Positions 32,754 to 40,606 of a DNA stretch of 45,536 nucleotides are shown piece after piece. The notes under the pieces were generated by a model. It was not told the DNA's origin. It saw nothing but the letters and a program-made list of their open reading frames with translations, and did no database searches. Position numbers and translations under genes: made by a program. Origin of the DNA: Solibacteraceae bacterium (GTDB lineage: Bacteria > Acidobacteriota > Terriglobia > Bryobacterales > Bryobacteraceae); NCBI GenBank assembly GCA_021324015.1, contig JAJPJX010000054.1, positions 1 to 45,536 on the forward strand. Reading direction: 5' to 3'. Each line of letters starts with the position of its first letter. The stretch's first letter is position 1.

Positions 32754-33760
32754 AGGGTGGCGCTGCGCCGCTCTCCGGGCGGTTCCTCCGGGCCGCGTTT
32801 GTTCTCTTGGCGATCCTTAGCGCCGCGGTGGTCCTGGCCCTATGGGCGGGCAGCCGCACCATCTCGGTTGAAGCGCTTCGGTCCGATCCGGTTGCGCGCC
32901 TGCTGTTCTTTCGCCTGCGCCTGCCGCGCGTAATGATGGCCGGATTAGTCGGCTCCTCGCTAGCCATCGCAGGCGCGGCACTGCAAGCGCTATTCCGCAA
33001 CCCGCTGGCCGACCCGTTCACCCTGGGCGTCTCCGGCGGAGGCGCCTTGGGGGCGAGCGTGGCCATCGCGCTTGGCTGGGGTGTTCGCATCGCCGGTGTT
33101 CCCGCGGTCTTTCTGGCGGCCTTCGCCGGCGCCATGTTCTCCGTGATGGTGGTGCACCAGGTGGCCCGCACGGGCGCCGTGGTCCTGCCCGGGGCGCTGC
33201 TTTTGTCCGGCGTGGTCTTCAATCTTTTTGCTGCTGCGCTGGTAGTGGCCATCCAGTTCTTCGCGGATCCCGAGCGCGCCTTGCAGATCCTGCGCTGGAT
33301 GGTCGGCAGCCTGGATGTGGTGGGCTTCGATACGGTCGTGCGCATGCTGATCCTCCTCGTGCCCTCGTGGGCCGGCCTGCTGCTGCTTTCCCGCGACCTG
33401 CATCTTCTGGCCATCGACGAGGACACTGCCGCATCCCTGGGAGTGCCGGTCCGCCGGACCGAAGTCCAGGTGCACATTTTGTGTTCCCTGATGGTGGGCG
33501 TGACCGTGGCCGTGGGTGGCAGTATCGGGTTTGTGGGACTGATTGTCCCGCATGTCGTGCGCCTCTTGTTTGGCGAGGACCTGCGCATCGTGATACCCGG
33601 CTCGTTTCTGCTGGGCGCCGCTTTCCTCATCCTGGCCGACGCCCTGGCGCGCACGGCTCTTCCCAATGCGGAGCTTCCCGTGGGCGCCGTTACCGCGCTG
33701 CTCGGCGGCCCCGTGTTTCTGTGGCTGCTGCGCAGCCGCCAGCGCTATTCGGCCGCATGA
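32750..33760 (+). CDS. btuC: Corrinoid ABC transporter permease BtuC (FecCD family)
   Basis: The 336-residue protein has about ten membrane helices and the FecCD family blocks: LRLPRVMMAGLVGSSLAIAGAALQALFRNPLADPFTLGVSGGGALGA at residues 50-100, and GGSIGFVGLIVPHVVRLLFGEDLR with the coupling-helix Gly and Pro near residue 260. It forms the membrane channel with BtuD. Coupled to btuD by ATGA and followed by cobT after 12 bp. Confidence 0.92.
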   Translation: MKGGAAPLSGRFLRAAFVLLAILSAAVVLALWAGSRTISVEALRSDPVARLLFFRLRLPRVMMAGLVGSSLAIAGAALQALFRNPLADPFTLGVSGGGALGASVAIALGWGVRIAGVPAVFLAAFAGAMFSVMVVHQVARTGAVVLPGALLLSGVVFNLFAAALVVAIQFFADPERALQILRWMVGSLDVVGFDTVVRMLILLVPSWAGLLLLSRDLHLLAIDEDTAASLGVPVRRTEVQVHILCSLMVGVTVAVGGSIGFVGLIVPHVVRLLFGEDLRIVIPGSFLLGAAFLILADALARTALPNAELPVGAVTALLGGPVFLWLLRSRQRYSAA

Positions 33761-33772
33761 GCCCGAGGCTCC

Positions 33773-34846
33773 ATGATGCTGCTTGACCAGATCCTCGAAC
33801 AGATTCGTCCCGTGGACCCCGAGTGGGTCCGCGCGGCCGATCGCCGCCAGTCGCAATTGACCAAGCCGCCGGGCAGCCTGGGGCGCCTCGAGGAAATCGC
33901 CAACCGTTGCGCCGCCATCCGCGAAACCTTCTCCATCACTGCGGGCCGTCCCCGCATCGTGTTGTTCGCCGCCGATCACGGGGTCTGCGCCGAGGGTGTC
34001 AGCCCCTACCCCCAGGCGGTTACTGCTCAGATGGTTGCCAACTTTTTGAGGGGCGGCGCTGCCATCAACGCCCTGGCGCACGCCGGCGCCATCGATCTCC
34101 AGGTTGTAGACGTGGGTGTCGCCGCGCCCCTGCCTGCTTCGAGCGGCCTGGTCAGCCGCAAGGTTGCCGCCGGAACCCGCAACTTCTGCGAAGGCCCCGC
34201 CATGACCGAGGCCCAACTGCTCGCCGCGCTTCACACCGGCATAGAACTAGCTTGCGAGGCAGCGTCCGCCGGCTGCGACGTATTGGGTTTCGGAGAGATG
34301 GGCATCGGCAATACCACTGCCGCAGCGGCGATCGCCGCCGCTCTTACCGGAGGATCCGTCGAAGCGGTAGTGGGCCGTGGCGCGGGCGCCGATGACCAAT
34401 GTCTGGCCCGCAAAATCTCCGCAGTGCGGCGTGCCCTGGCGCTGCACTCCGCACATTTCCGCGGGCCGCTCGATATACTGGCCCGGGTGGGCGGGTTCGA
34501 GATCGCCGCCATGTGCGGCTTCTGTCTCGGCGCTTCCGCCCGGCGGCTGCCCGTGGTCACCGACGGCTTCATCGCCACCGCCGCTGCGGCGCTTGCCGCG
34601 CGCCTGCACCCCGGTGCCGCGGATTATCTGTTTGCCGCGCATCTCTCCGTGGAACCCGGACACCGCCGGCTGCTGGCCGCTCTGGGTCAGGAGCCGCTGC
34701 TGTCGCTCGGCATGCGTCTGGGAGAGGGCACCGGTGCGGCGCTGGCCATCCAACTGATCCGCGCCGCCGTGGCCGCCTTCACCGGCATGGCTACCTTCGC
34801 CTCGGCGGGTGTCTCCGGGCCCGAGGGCGGGGAAGTGCCCGCATGA
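33773..34846 (+). CDS. cobT: Nicotinate-nucleotide:dimethylbenzimidazole phosphoribosyltransferase
   Basis: A 357-residue CobT. It has LTKPPGSLGRLEEIA, FAADHGVCAEGVSPYPQAVTAQMV, E175 in GFGEMGIGNTTAAAA, and the catalytic base E318 in LGMRLGEGTGAALA. The enzyme makes alpha-ribazole phosphate from the lower ligand base and nicotinate mononucleotide. Its place beside cobS, cobU and cobC gives the whole nucleotide-loop assembly branch. Overlaps cobS by ATGA. Confidence 0.95.
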   Translation: MMLLDQILEQIRPVDPEWVRAADRRQSQLTKPPGSLGRLEEIANRCAAIRETFSITAGRPRIVLFAADHGVCAEGVSPYPQAVTAQMVANFLRGGAAINALAHAGAIDLQVVDVGVAAPLPASSGLVSRKVAAGTRNFCEGPAMTEAQLLAALHTGIELACEAASAGCDVLGFGEMGIGNTTAAAAIAAALTGGSVEAVVGRGAGADDQCLARKISAVRRALALHSAHFRGPLDILARVGGFEIAAMCGFCLGASARRLPVVTDGFIATAAAALAARLHPGAADYLFAAHLSVEPGHRRLLAALGQEPLLSLGMRLGEGTGAALAIQLIRAAVAAFTGMATFASAGVSGPEGGEVPA

Positions 34847-35577
34847 AGTCCTTCCTGGCAGCCGTTGCCTTTCTGACCCGCGTGCCCGTGCCATTGCCCT
34901 TTGGCCGCGAAGAGGTCGGGCGCGCGGCCGGTTGGTTCCCGCTCGTCGGCGGCCTGTTGGGCGCCGTGAACGCCGCTTTGGCCGCGCTCCTGAATGGACG
35001 TCTTCCATCTTCCGTCGTCGCTTTTCTGCTGGTCGCCGCGGAGTTGCTGCTCACCGGCGCGCTGCACTGCGACGGACTGGCGGATACTGCTGACGGCTTC
35101 GGCGGCGGCCATACGCGCGAGGATGTCCTGCGCATCATGCGGGACCACGCCATCGGCAGTTACGGCGGCGCCGCCCTGGTGCTGGCCATCGGCCTTCAAG
35201 CCGCGGCTTACCAGGCGCTGCTCGCCGGGCGCTCTGCTGCCGTCGCTCTGGTGCTCGCGCCGTGTCTCGGCCGCTGGACCATCCTGCCGCAGAGTTTCTT
35301 CCTCCCGTACGCCCGCGAGTCCGCCGGCGTGGCGCAGGCCATCGGCAGGCAAAGCTTTCTCCTGGGCACGGTTTGGGCTGCCGCCCTGGTGCTCGCGCCG
35401 CGTTCTTCCCGGGCGGGGTGGGGCGCGGCAGCCGCCGTCGCGGTCACCCTGTTGTTCGGAACCTATTGCCGCCGGCGTATCGGAGGCGTAACCGGCGACA
35501 CTCTCGGCGCCAACGTGCAGATCTCCGAAATTGCTGTCCTCCTCGCCTTTTTGTGGTCCGGAGGCAGTCATGCATGA
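34843..35577 (+). CDS. cobS: Adenosylcobinamide-GDP ribazoletransferase (cobalamin synthase)
   Basis: A 244-residue membrane enzyme with about six helices. It shows the CobS core FLTRVPVP near the start and the metal-binding DGLADTADGFGGGHTREDVLRIMRDHAIGSYG stretch (about residues 76-107). It joins GDP-cobinamide with alpha-ribazole in the inner membrane. The C-terminal block IGGVTGDTLGANVQISEIAVLL matches the family. A 15-base repeat coding for A-L-V-L-A-P occurs twice (35249 and 35387), a product of local codon use. Confidence 0.94.
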   Translation: MKSFLAAVAFLTRVPVPLPFGREEVGRAAGWFPLVGGLLGAVNAALAALLNGRLPSSVVAFLLVAAELLLTGALHCDGLADTADGFGGGHTREDVLRIMRDHAIGSYGGAALVLAIGLQAAAYQALLAGRSAAVALVLAPCLGRWTILPQSFFLPYARESAGVAQAIGRQSFLLGTVWAAALVLAPRSSRAGWGAAAAVAVTLLFGTYCRRRIGGVTGDTLGANVQISEIAVLLAFLWSGGSHA

Positions 35578-36184
35578 TGGGGAGTCCCCCACGGTCACCC
35601 GCTTCTGGCTGATTCGTCATGGCGAGCCCGCCTCTGAGATTCGCGGCCGGTGTTACGGCTCGCTCGACGTTGGCCTTTCGGAGACCGGACGGCGCCGGAT
35701 GCAGGAAGTTGCGCACCACCTCTCGGGCGAGCCGCTGGCGGCCATCTACAGCAGCCCCCGTCGCCGCGCCACCGAAAGCGCCGCCATCCTCGCCGGGCCG
35801 CACGCCTGTTCCGTCACGATTGAGCCGGCCCTCCGCGAGATCGACTTTGGAGATTTCGAAGGCCGCACGTACGATGAAATCGCCGCTCGGTACCCCGCGC
35901 TGTACCGGCAGTGGATGGAGACACCTACGACGGTACAGTTTCCCAATGGCGAAAGTTTCGAGCGCATGCGCCGGCGCGTGCTCACCGCCTTCGCCGCTCT
36001 TCGCCGGGGGCACCAGGGCAGTGCGGTTGCCGTGGTCACGCATGGCGGCGTGATTCGCATCCTCTTGGGAAGCGCTCTGCGCAGTCCGCGCGGATGCCTC
36101 TTCCGCATGGCCCAACGCTATGCCGCTCTCAACCTGCTCAGTTATCTGGGCGATCACCCCAGCGTGGAACTTCTGAACGGCTGA
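35570..36184 (+). CDS. cobC: Alpha-ribazole phosphatase (histidine phosphatase family)
   Basis: The 204-residue enzyme has the catalytic RHGE near residue 13, the typical IYSSPRRRATESAAIL, an acid residue in REIDFGDFEGRTYDEI, and the second His in VVTHGGVIRILL. CobC removes the phosphate from alpha-ribazole phosphate or adenosylcobalamin phosphate, the last step of loop assembly. The ATG at 35570 has GGAGG five bases upstream and overlaps cobS by 8 bp. The histidine phosphatase family is broad, so the specific call rests on the operon. Confidence 0.88.
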   Translation: MHDGESPTVTRFWLIRHGEPASEIRGRCYGSLDVGLSETGRRRMQEVAHHLSGEPLAAIYSSPRRRATESAAILAGPHACSVTIEPALREIDFGDFEGRTYDEIAARYPALYRQWMETPTTVQFPNGESFERMRRRVLTAFAALRRGHQGSAVAVVTHGGVIRILLGSALRSPRGCLFRMAQRYAALNLLSYLGDHPSVELLNG

Positions 36185-36239
36185 CCCTCGCGGCGCGGAG
36201 GGGCTTAGTCCGGCGGCCGTGGTGGAGTGCATCCCGACC

Positions 36240-36269
36240 TTGCACGGGCGCTTTGATTTCCTTTATCTT
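36240..36269 (+). promoter_or_regulatory. Promoter of the icd gene
   Basis: TTGCAC (36240-36245) and TATCTT (36264-36269) are separated by 18 bases in the 96-bp gap after cobC. GAGG lies just before the ATG at 36281. The predicted leader is very short. Confidence 0.4.
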
Positions 36270-36280
36270 GAGGATTCCGT

Positions 36281-37732
36281 ATGAGCGCGACAACTCCCAT
36301 CACGGTGGCGTATGGCGACGGCATCGGTCCGGAGATTATGCGAGCCACGTTGCGGGTTCTCGAAGCCGCCGGCGCCGGTCTCGCGATCGAAACCATCGAG
36401 ATTGGAGAAAAAGTCTATCTCGCCGGTAACACCTCGGGCATCGAGCCAGCGGCCTGGGAATCGCTACGGCGCACCAAGGTATTCCTGAAGGCTCCCATTA
36501 CGACGCCTAAGGGCGGAGGATATAAGAGTCTCAACGTCACCGCCCGCAAGGCTCTGGGGTTGTATGCGAACGTGCGCCCGTGCGTCTCCTACCATCCGTT
36601 CGTCGAGACACGCCATGAGAACATGGACGTGGTCATTATCCGCGAAAACGAGGAGGACCTGTACGCTGGCATCGAATACCGCATGAGCGGCGATGTCATG
36701 CATTGCCTCAAGCTGATTTCCAGGGCCGGCTGCGAGCGCATTGTGCGCTACGCCTTCGAATACGCTCGCCGGCACAACCGCCGCAAGGTGAGCTGCTTCA
36801 CCAAAGACAACATCATGAGAATGACCGATGGGCTCTTCCATCGGGTCTTTGAAGAGATTGCCGCCGAGTATTCCGAGATTCAGAGCGAATCCTGGACCGT
36901 GGACATCGGCGCAGCCAAACTGGCGGATACGCCGGAGGCCTTCGATGTCGTGGTCTTACCGAACCTTTACGGCGATATCCTCTCGGAGGTGGCCGCACAG
37001 ATCGCCGGCTCGATCGGCCTCGCCGGCTCCGCCAACATCGGCCAGCACTGTGCGATGTTTGAAGCCCTGCACGGATCAGCGCCTCGCCGAGCCGGGCAGA
37101 ATCTCGCCAATCCCTCGGGGCTGATCCTGGCCGCCGTGCTCATGCTGGTCCATATCGATAAGCCCGAAGTGGCTGCCCTGGTGCACAACGCCTGGCTGCG
37201 GACCATCGAGGATGGCATCCACACCTACGACATCTTCAGTGAGCGCTCGAGCACGCGCAAGGTGGGGACCCAGGAGTTTGCCGAGGCTGTCATCGCCCGG
37301 TTGGGCCAGAAGAGCCATGCGCTCGCGCCGGTCCGCTACAATCATCCGGCGGCCCGGCAGCATGCCGGGGTCGCCGCGCCGGCTGCCGCCGAGCCTCGCC
37401 AGGAACTGGTGGGCGTGGATGTGTACGTGGAATGGCGAGATCGCGATCCGGCGCATCTCGCCGCCGCTCTTCTCCCCCTCGACGCTTCCGGCCTGAAGCT
37501 CAGCATGATTTCCAACCGCGGTGTCCGCGTGTGGCCCGAAGGTATGCCCGAAACCCTTTGTAGCGGCAGTTTTCAGTGCCGCTTTCTCCGGGAACAGGCC
37601 GCTCCGCTCGCACAGCCGCAGGTTATCGCCTTGCTCCAGCGTCTCACCGAGGCCGGCTTTTCGGTGGTGATGGTGGAGAACCTGCGCGAGTTTGACGGCC
37701 AGCCCGGTTTTTCCCTGGCCCAAGGAGAATAA
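36281..37732 (+). CDS. icd: Isocitrate dehydrogenase, Thermus type with C-terminal extension
   Basis: The 483-residue enzyme oxidises isocitrate to 2-oxoglutarate in the TCA cycle. The core shows YGDGIGPEIM, the phosphate-loop region FLKAPITTPKGGGYKSLNVTARKALGLYANVRP, RENEEDLYAGIEY, the Lys and Asp of DNIMRMTDG, NLYGDILSE, and the cofactor loop LHGSAPRRAGQNLANPSGLI. After about residue 335 it carries an extra domain of some 150 residues (ELVGVDVYVEWRDRDPAHLAAAL), as in the Thermus and Rickettsia enzymes. Longer than the usual 345-420 residues for this reason. NADP versus NAD use is not decided from sequence here. Followed by purE after 14 bp. Confidence 0.9.
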   Translation: MSATTPITVAYGDGIGPEIMRATLRVLEAAGAGLAIETIEIGEKVYLAGNTSGIEPAAWESLRRTKVFLKAPITTPKGGGYKSLNVTARKALGLYANVRPCVSYHPFVETRHENMDVVIIRENEEDLYAGIEYRMSGDVMHCLKLISRAGCERIVRYAFEYARRHNRRKVSCFTKDNIMRMTDGLFHRVFEEIAAEYSEIQSESWTVDIGAAKLADTPEAFDVVVLPNLYGDILSEVAAQIAGSIGLAGSANIGQHCAMFEALHGSAPRRAGQNLANPSGLILAAVLMLVHIDKPEVAALVHNAWLRTIEDGIHTYDIFSERSSTRKVGTQEFAEAVIARLGQKSHALAPVRYNHPAARQHAGVAAPAAAEPRQELVGVDVYVEWRDRDPAHLAAALLPLDASGLKLSMISNRGVRVWPEGMPETLCSGSFQCRFLREQAAPLAQPQVIALLQRLTEAGFSVVMVENLREFDGQPGFSLAQGE

Positions 37733-37746
37733 AAGTCCAATCCGAT

Positions 37747-38250
37747 ATGTCATCCGAAGCTAAGCCTCTGATCTTGATCCTGATGGGGAGTAAGTCCGAC
37801 TGGGAGACCATGCGCCATGCGCATGAGATTCTAGACCAGTTCGACGTTCCCCACGAGTGCCGGGTTTCTTCCGCCCACCGCACCCCCGAAATGACTACCC
37901 AATTGGCCGCCGAGGCCGAAGCCGCCGGTACGGAGGTGCTCATCGCCGCGGCCGGCGGGGCGGCACACCTTGCCGGAGTGGTGGCTGCGCACACTCTGCT
38001 GCCGGTCCTCGGTGTGCCGATGGAAACCAAGTCGCTCGGCGGCCTGGACTCTCTCCTCTCCACCGTGCAAATGCCGGCGGGCATTCCCGTTGGCACGTTG
38101 GCTATCGGATCGGCTGGTGCGCGTAATGCCGCGCTCTTGGCCATCGCCATCCTGGCCAACGCCGGAAGGCCCGAATTACGCCAGAAACTGCACAAGTATC
38201 GCAACGATCAGGCGGAAAAGATTCGCGCCGAAATTTTGCCCGGAACATAA
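37747..38250 (+). CDS. purE: N5-carboxyaminoimidazole ribonucleotide mutase
   Basis: A 167-residue class I PurE. It shows LILMGSKSDWETMRHAHEIL, the phosphate- and catalytic-His block RVSSAHRTPE, and AAAGGAAHLAGVVAAHTLLPVLGVP, followed by LLSTVQMPAGIPVGTLAIG. It moves the carboxyl group of N5-CAIR to C4 in purine synthesis, normally with PurK. purK is not adjacent. Just downstream of icd on the same strand, so co-transcription is likely. Confidence 0.95.
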   Translation: MSSEAKPLILILMGSKSDWETMRHAHEILDQFDVPHECRVSSAHRTPEMTTQLAAEAEAAGTEVLIAAAGGAAHLAGVVAAHTLLPVLGVPMETKSLGGLDSLLSTVQMPAGIPVGTLAIGSAGARNAALLAIAILANAGRPELRQKLHKYRNDQAEKIRAEILPGT

Positions 38251-38283
38251 TCCGCATTTTGTGACTTGGAGACGTAACCTGCC

Positions 38284-38700
38284 TTGCGCCCTTTAACGCC
38301 AGGAAGGCTAAGAAGCATCGGGAGATTACCGGATAGCCTTCTTACCGGACGCATGGTGCGCGAAAGCTTGAAAGCGGAAGATTCCTCTTCGGAACTGGGC
38401 TGGCTCTTCACTGCCTCGTTGGGGGCCGGGCTTGCCAGTGAGACGCTCACGCCTCTTGGCCTGCTCGGGGGCGTCGCCGTGCTGCTCGGGTACATGGCAG
38501 GCGGGGGTCTGCTGCCTTCGGTTTGCGGCCGCCTGCGAAAGTGGTCGGGGGAGGAGGGCGCCACCGTGCGATCCGTGCGTTATCCGGATGTCGTGCTCAC
38601 TTTCTGGCCACTCGTACTCGCCGGCTCCCTGGCGGCGAATCTCGCAGTTGTCTTGCGCCGCCGGCTTTTTTCGCAGCCAGTGGCTAAAACTGGCGTATAA
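38284..38700 (+). CDS. Hypothetical small membrane protein
   Basis: A 138-residue open frame with two or three hydrophobic stretches (WLFTASLGAGLASETLTPLG, LGGVAVLLGYMAGGG, VVLTFWPLVLAGSLAANLAVVL) and a basic C-terminus. The start is unsure: TTG 38284 has TAACCT three bases and GGAG twelve bases upstream, while ATG 38353 lacks both signals. The composition looks like a real membrane protein, but I recognise no family. The stop codon lies within the -10 of the next gene. Confidence 0.45.
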   Translation: MRPLTPGRLRSIGRLPDSLLTGRMVRESLKAEDSSSELGWLFTASLGAGLASETLTPLGLLGGVAVLLGYMAGGGLLPSVCGRLRKWSGEEGATVRSVRYPDVVLTFWPLVLAGSLAANLAVVLRRRLFSQPVAKTGV

Positions 38701-38701
38701 T
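38696..38701 (+). promoter_or_regulatory. Consensus -10 TATAAT before the TIG membrane protein
   Basis: A perfect TATAAT ends 36 bases before the ATG at 38738 and overlaps the stop of the preceding open frame. The -35 is weak. A GAGG follows at Shine-Dalgarno distance from the start. Confidence 0.5.
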
Positions 38702-38737
38702 ACCCACTCGAAAATCCGCTACCCAGCGAGGAACCGC

Positions 38738-40597
38738 ATGCCATGCCGAGTCGTTCCGGGAGTGGTACTCCTGGCCTTAGTGAGCGCGTTGGCCGCTCAG
38801 ACTGTGCCCGCCGTCGCGCCGGAACCTGCTCTTCCGCAGATCACCCGCGGCCAGACCGTGACCGTCCACGGGAAGGATTTCCCGGCTCAGGACATCAAAG
38901 TCTATCTGCGCACGGGCGCCGAGAAAACGGGTGACAAGGGTCTGGAACTTCCGGCTGTCGCGGCGGAAAAAAACCAGGCCATCCAGTTCCAGTTGCCGAA
39001 ATCCATGCCCACTGGCCGTTACCTGGTCTACATCGGTTTCGGGACCACCGAACTTGCCGTGCCCGGCGACCTCCAGGTCCTGCCCGACGAGGGGGCCTCC
39101 CCGCATCTGGACTCCGTCTACCCGGTGACCGGCTACCGCAGCGCCGAACATTCGGGCTACGACTTAGTCATCTCCGGGCAGGGGCTCGCAGCCAATGCCT
39201 CCGACAACGTCGTGGAAGTAGTGGGTCGCGGCCCCGAGCCTGTGGGAGACGCCTCCCAGTGTGCCGCCTACGCCGCTTCGGGCAACTATGAAAAACCGTG
39301 CCTGCTCGTTGAAAAGGGCATGGAGGGTCGGCAGGTGCGTGTGATCGGCTTTCTGCCAGGCCGTTACGAGGGCCAGCTCCAGTTGCGCGTGCGTGTGGGA
39401 AACAATGTCTCCAACGCGCTGCCGGTCACCTTTTCGCGGCTTACTGCCGGCGGTGCGCTCGGGGGTTCCATCATCGTTTTCGTTGTCATCACCGCCCTGG
39501 TCCTGCGCCTGGTCTGGCAGGGTATCGGCTCCTATCGTATTGCCAACGTCCACTACAGTCCGCTCACCTCGTTCTTCCTGGACAAGGAAACCAACAGCTA
39601 CAGCCTTTCCAAGTTTCAACTGGTCGGTTGGACCTCGGTTGCCATCTTCGGATACCTGTACCTGTTGATTTGCCGCATCTTCGTCCAGTGGAACTTTTCC
39701 CTGCCGCCTGTTCCGGAGGGTCTGCCCACGCTCCTGGCCATCAGCGCCGGCACTACCGTGGCCGCCGCCGGCGTCACCACGTCGCGCGGCTCCAAAGGAT
39801 CCGGTCCCATTCATCCCAGCATGGCGGATTTCATCAGCACGGGCGGCCTGGTGGTGGGCGAGCGCTTCCAGTTCTTTGTGTGGACCCTGATCGGCTGCTT
39901 CGGCTTTCTGGCCGTGCTTCTGGCCAGCGATCCCGCCGCGCTTCAGCAATTGCCCAAGCTCCCGGACAACTTCCTGTATGTGATGGGCATCAGTTCCGTG
40001 GGCTATCTCGGCGGAAAGTTCGCCCGTAAACCCGGGCCGGTCATCAAGGCCGTCTCGGTGCTTCCCGTGCAGGCCGGCGCCACTCAGATGACCGTGCGCC
40101 TGCAAGGCGAGAACCTCAGCGACACGGCCAGTATCAAGGTGGACGACCAACCCCTCCGTCCCGACCAGGTCACCCTACAAGGCGCGAAGCGCCAGGACCA
40201 GGCCCCCGACGCTTCGTTCTGTCTGGTCCTGGATATCACCTTGCCGGCTGCCCCATACCTGGAGGGCGAACACACGCTGATGTTGGTGAACCCGGATAGC
40301 CAGGCGGCCATGATCAAGTTCCCGGTCGATCCTATGGGCATCGACTCCGCTTCTCCGATCCCCCATGGGGCAGCCGGGAATGTCACGGTGAAGGGCCGGA
40401 ATTTCGCCGGCAGGCTCACGGCGGTCTGGCGTGACCCGGGGGGCAGGGAGTCGAATCTGCCCGCCGCTCAGGTGGTCCGCCAAAGCGATCAGGAACTGAC
40501 GGTCACCCTCGACCCGGGCCCCGCCGCCGGCAATGGCACGCTGACTCTGGTCAGCGAGGTCGGGCTTCGAGCCAGCAGGTCAGTCACCGTGAGTTGA
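38738..40597 (+). CDS. Five-helix membrane protein with Ig-like TIG regions at both ends
   Basis: The 619-residue protein has a signal peptide (residues 1-20) and an Ig-like beta region at about 30-235 with IPT/TIG-style features (ITRGQTVTVHGKDFPAQDIKVYL, YDLVISGQGLAANASDNVVEV). A membrane core follows, with helices near 240-260, 297-315, 328-347, 378-396 and 411-427, then a second TIG-like region at about 435-619 (TVRLQGENLSDTASIKVDDQPL, AAGNVTVKGRNF). The core has strongly patterned loops (SYSLSKFQLVGWTSVAIFGYLYLL, HPSMADFISTGGLVVGERFQFFVW, GYLGGKFARKPGPVI) that recall conserved but unstudied acidobacterial proteins. Five helices would put the two beta regions on opposite sides of the membrane unless the signal is retained. 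Function unknown. Confidence 0.7.
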   Translation: MPCRVVPGVVLLALVSALAAQTVPAVAPEPALPQITRGQTVTVHGKDFPAQDIKVYLRTGAEKTGDKGLELPAVAAEKNQAIQFQLPKSMPTGRYLVYIGFGTTELAVPGDLQVLPDEGASPHLDSVYPVTGYRSAEHSGYDLVISGQGLAANASDNVVEVVGRGPEPVGDASQCAAYAASGNYEKPCLLVEKGMEGRQVRVIGFLPGRYEGQLQLRVRVGNNVSNALPVTFSRLTAGGALGGSIIVFVVITALVLRLVWQGIGSYRIANVHYSPLTSFFLDKETNSYSLSKFQLVGWTSVAIFGYLYLLICRIFVQWNFSLPPVPEGLPTLLAISAGTTVAAAGVTTSRGSKGSGPIHPSMADFISTGGLVVGERFQFFVWTLIGCFGFLAVLLASDPAALQQLPKLPDNFLYVMGISSVGYLGGKFARKPGPVIKAVSVLPVQAGATQMTVRLQGENLSDTASIKVDDQPLRPDQVTLQGAKRQDQAPDASFCLVLDITLPAAPYLEGEHTLMLVNPDSQAAMIKFPVDPMGIDSASPIPHGAAGNVTVKGRNFAGRLTAVWRDPGGRESNLPAAQVVRQSDQELTVTLDPGPAAGNGTLTLVSEVGLRASRSVTVS

Positions 40598-40606
40598 GCG
40601 GCGTCT

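Noticed and set aside
32990-34234. 414-codon minus-strand open frame
   Set aside because: Antisense to btuC and cobT, both certain genes. Gln/His/Gly-rich shadow composition.
39164-40150. 328-codon minus-strand open frame
   Set aside because: Antisense to the TIG membrane protein, which has membrane helices and a proper promoter and ribosome site.
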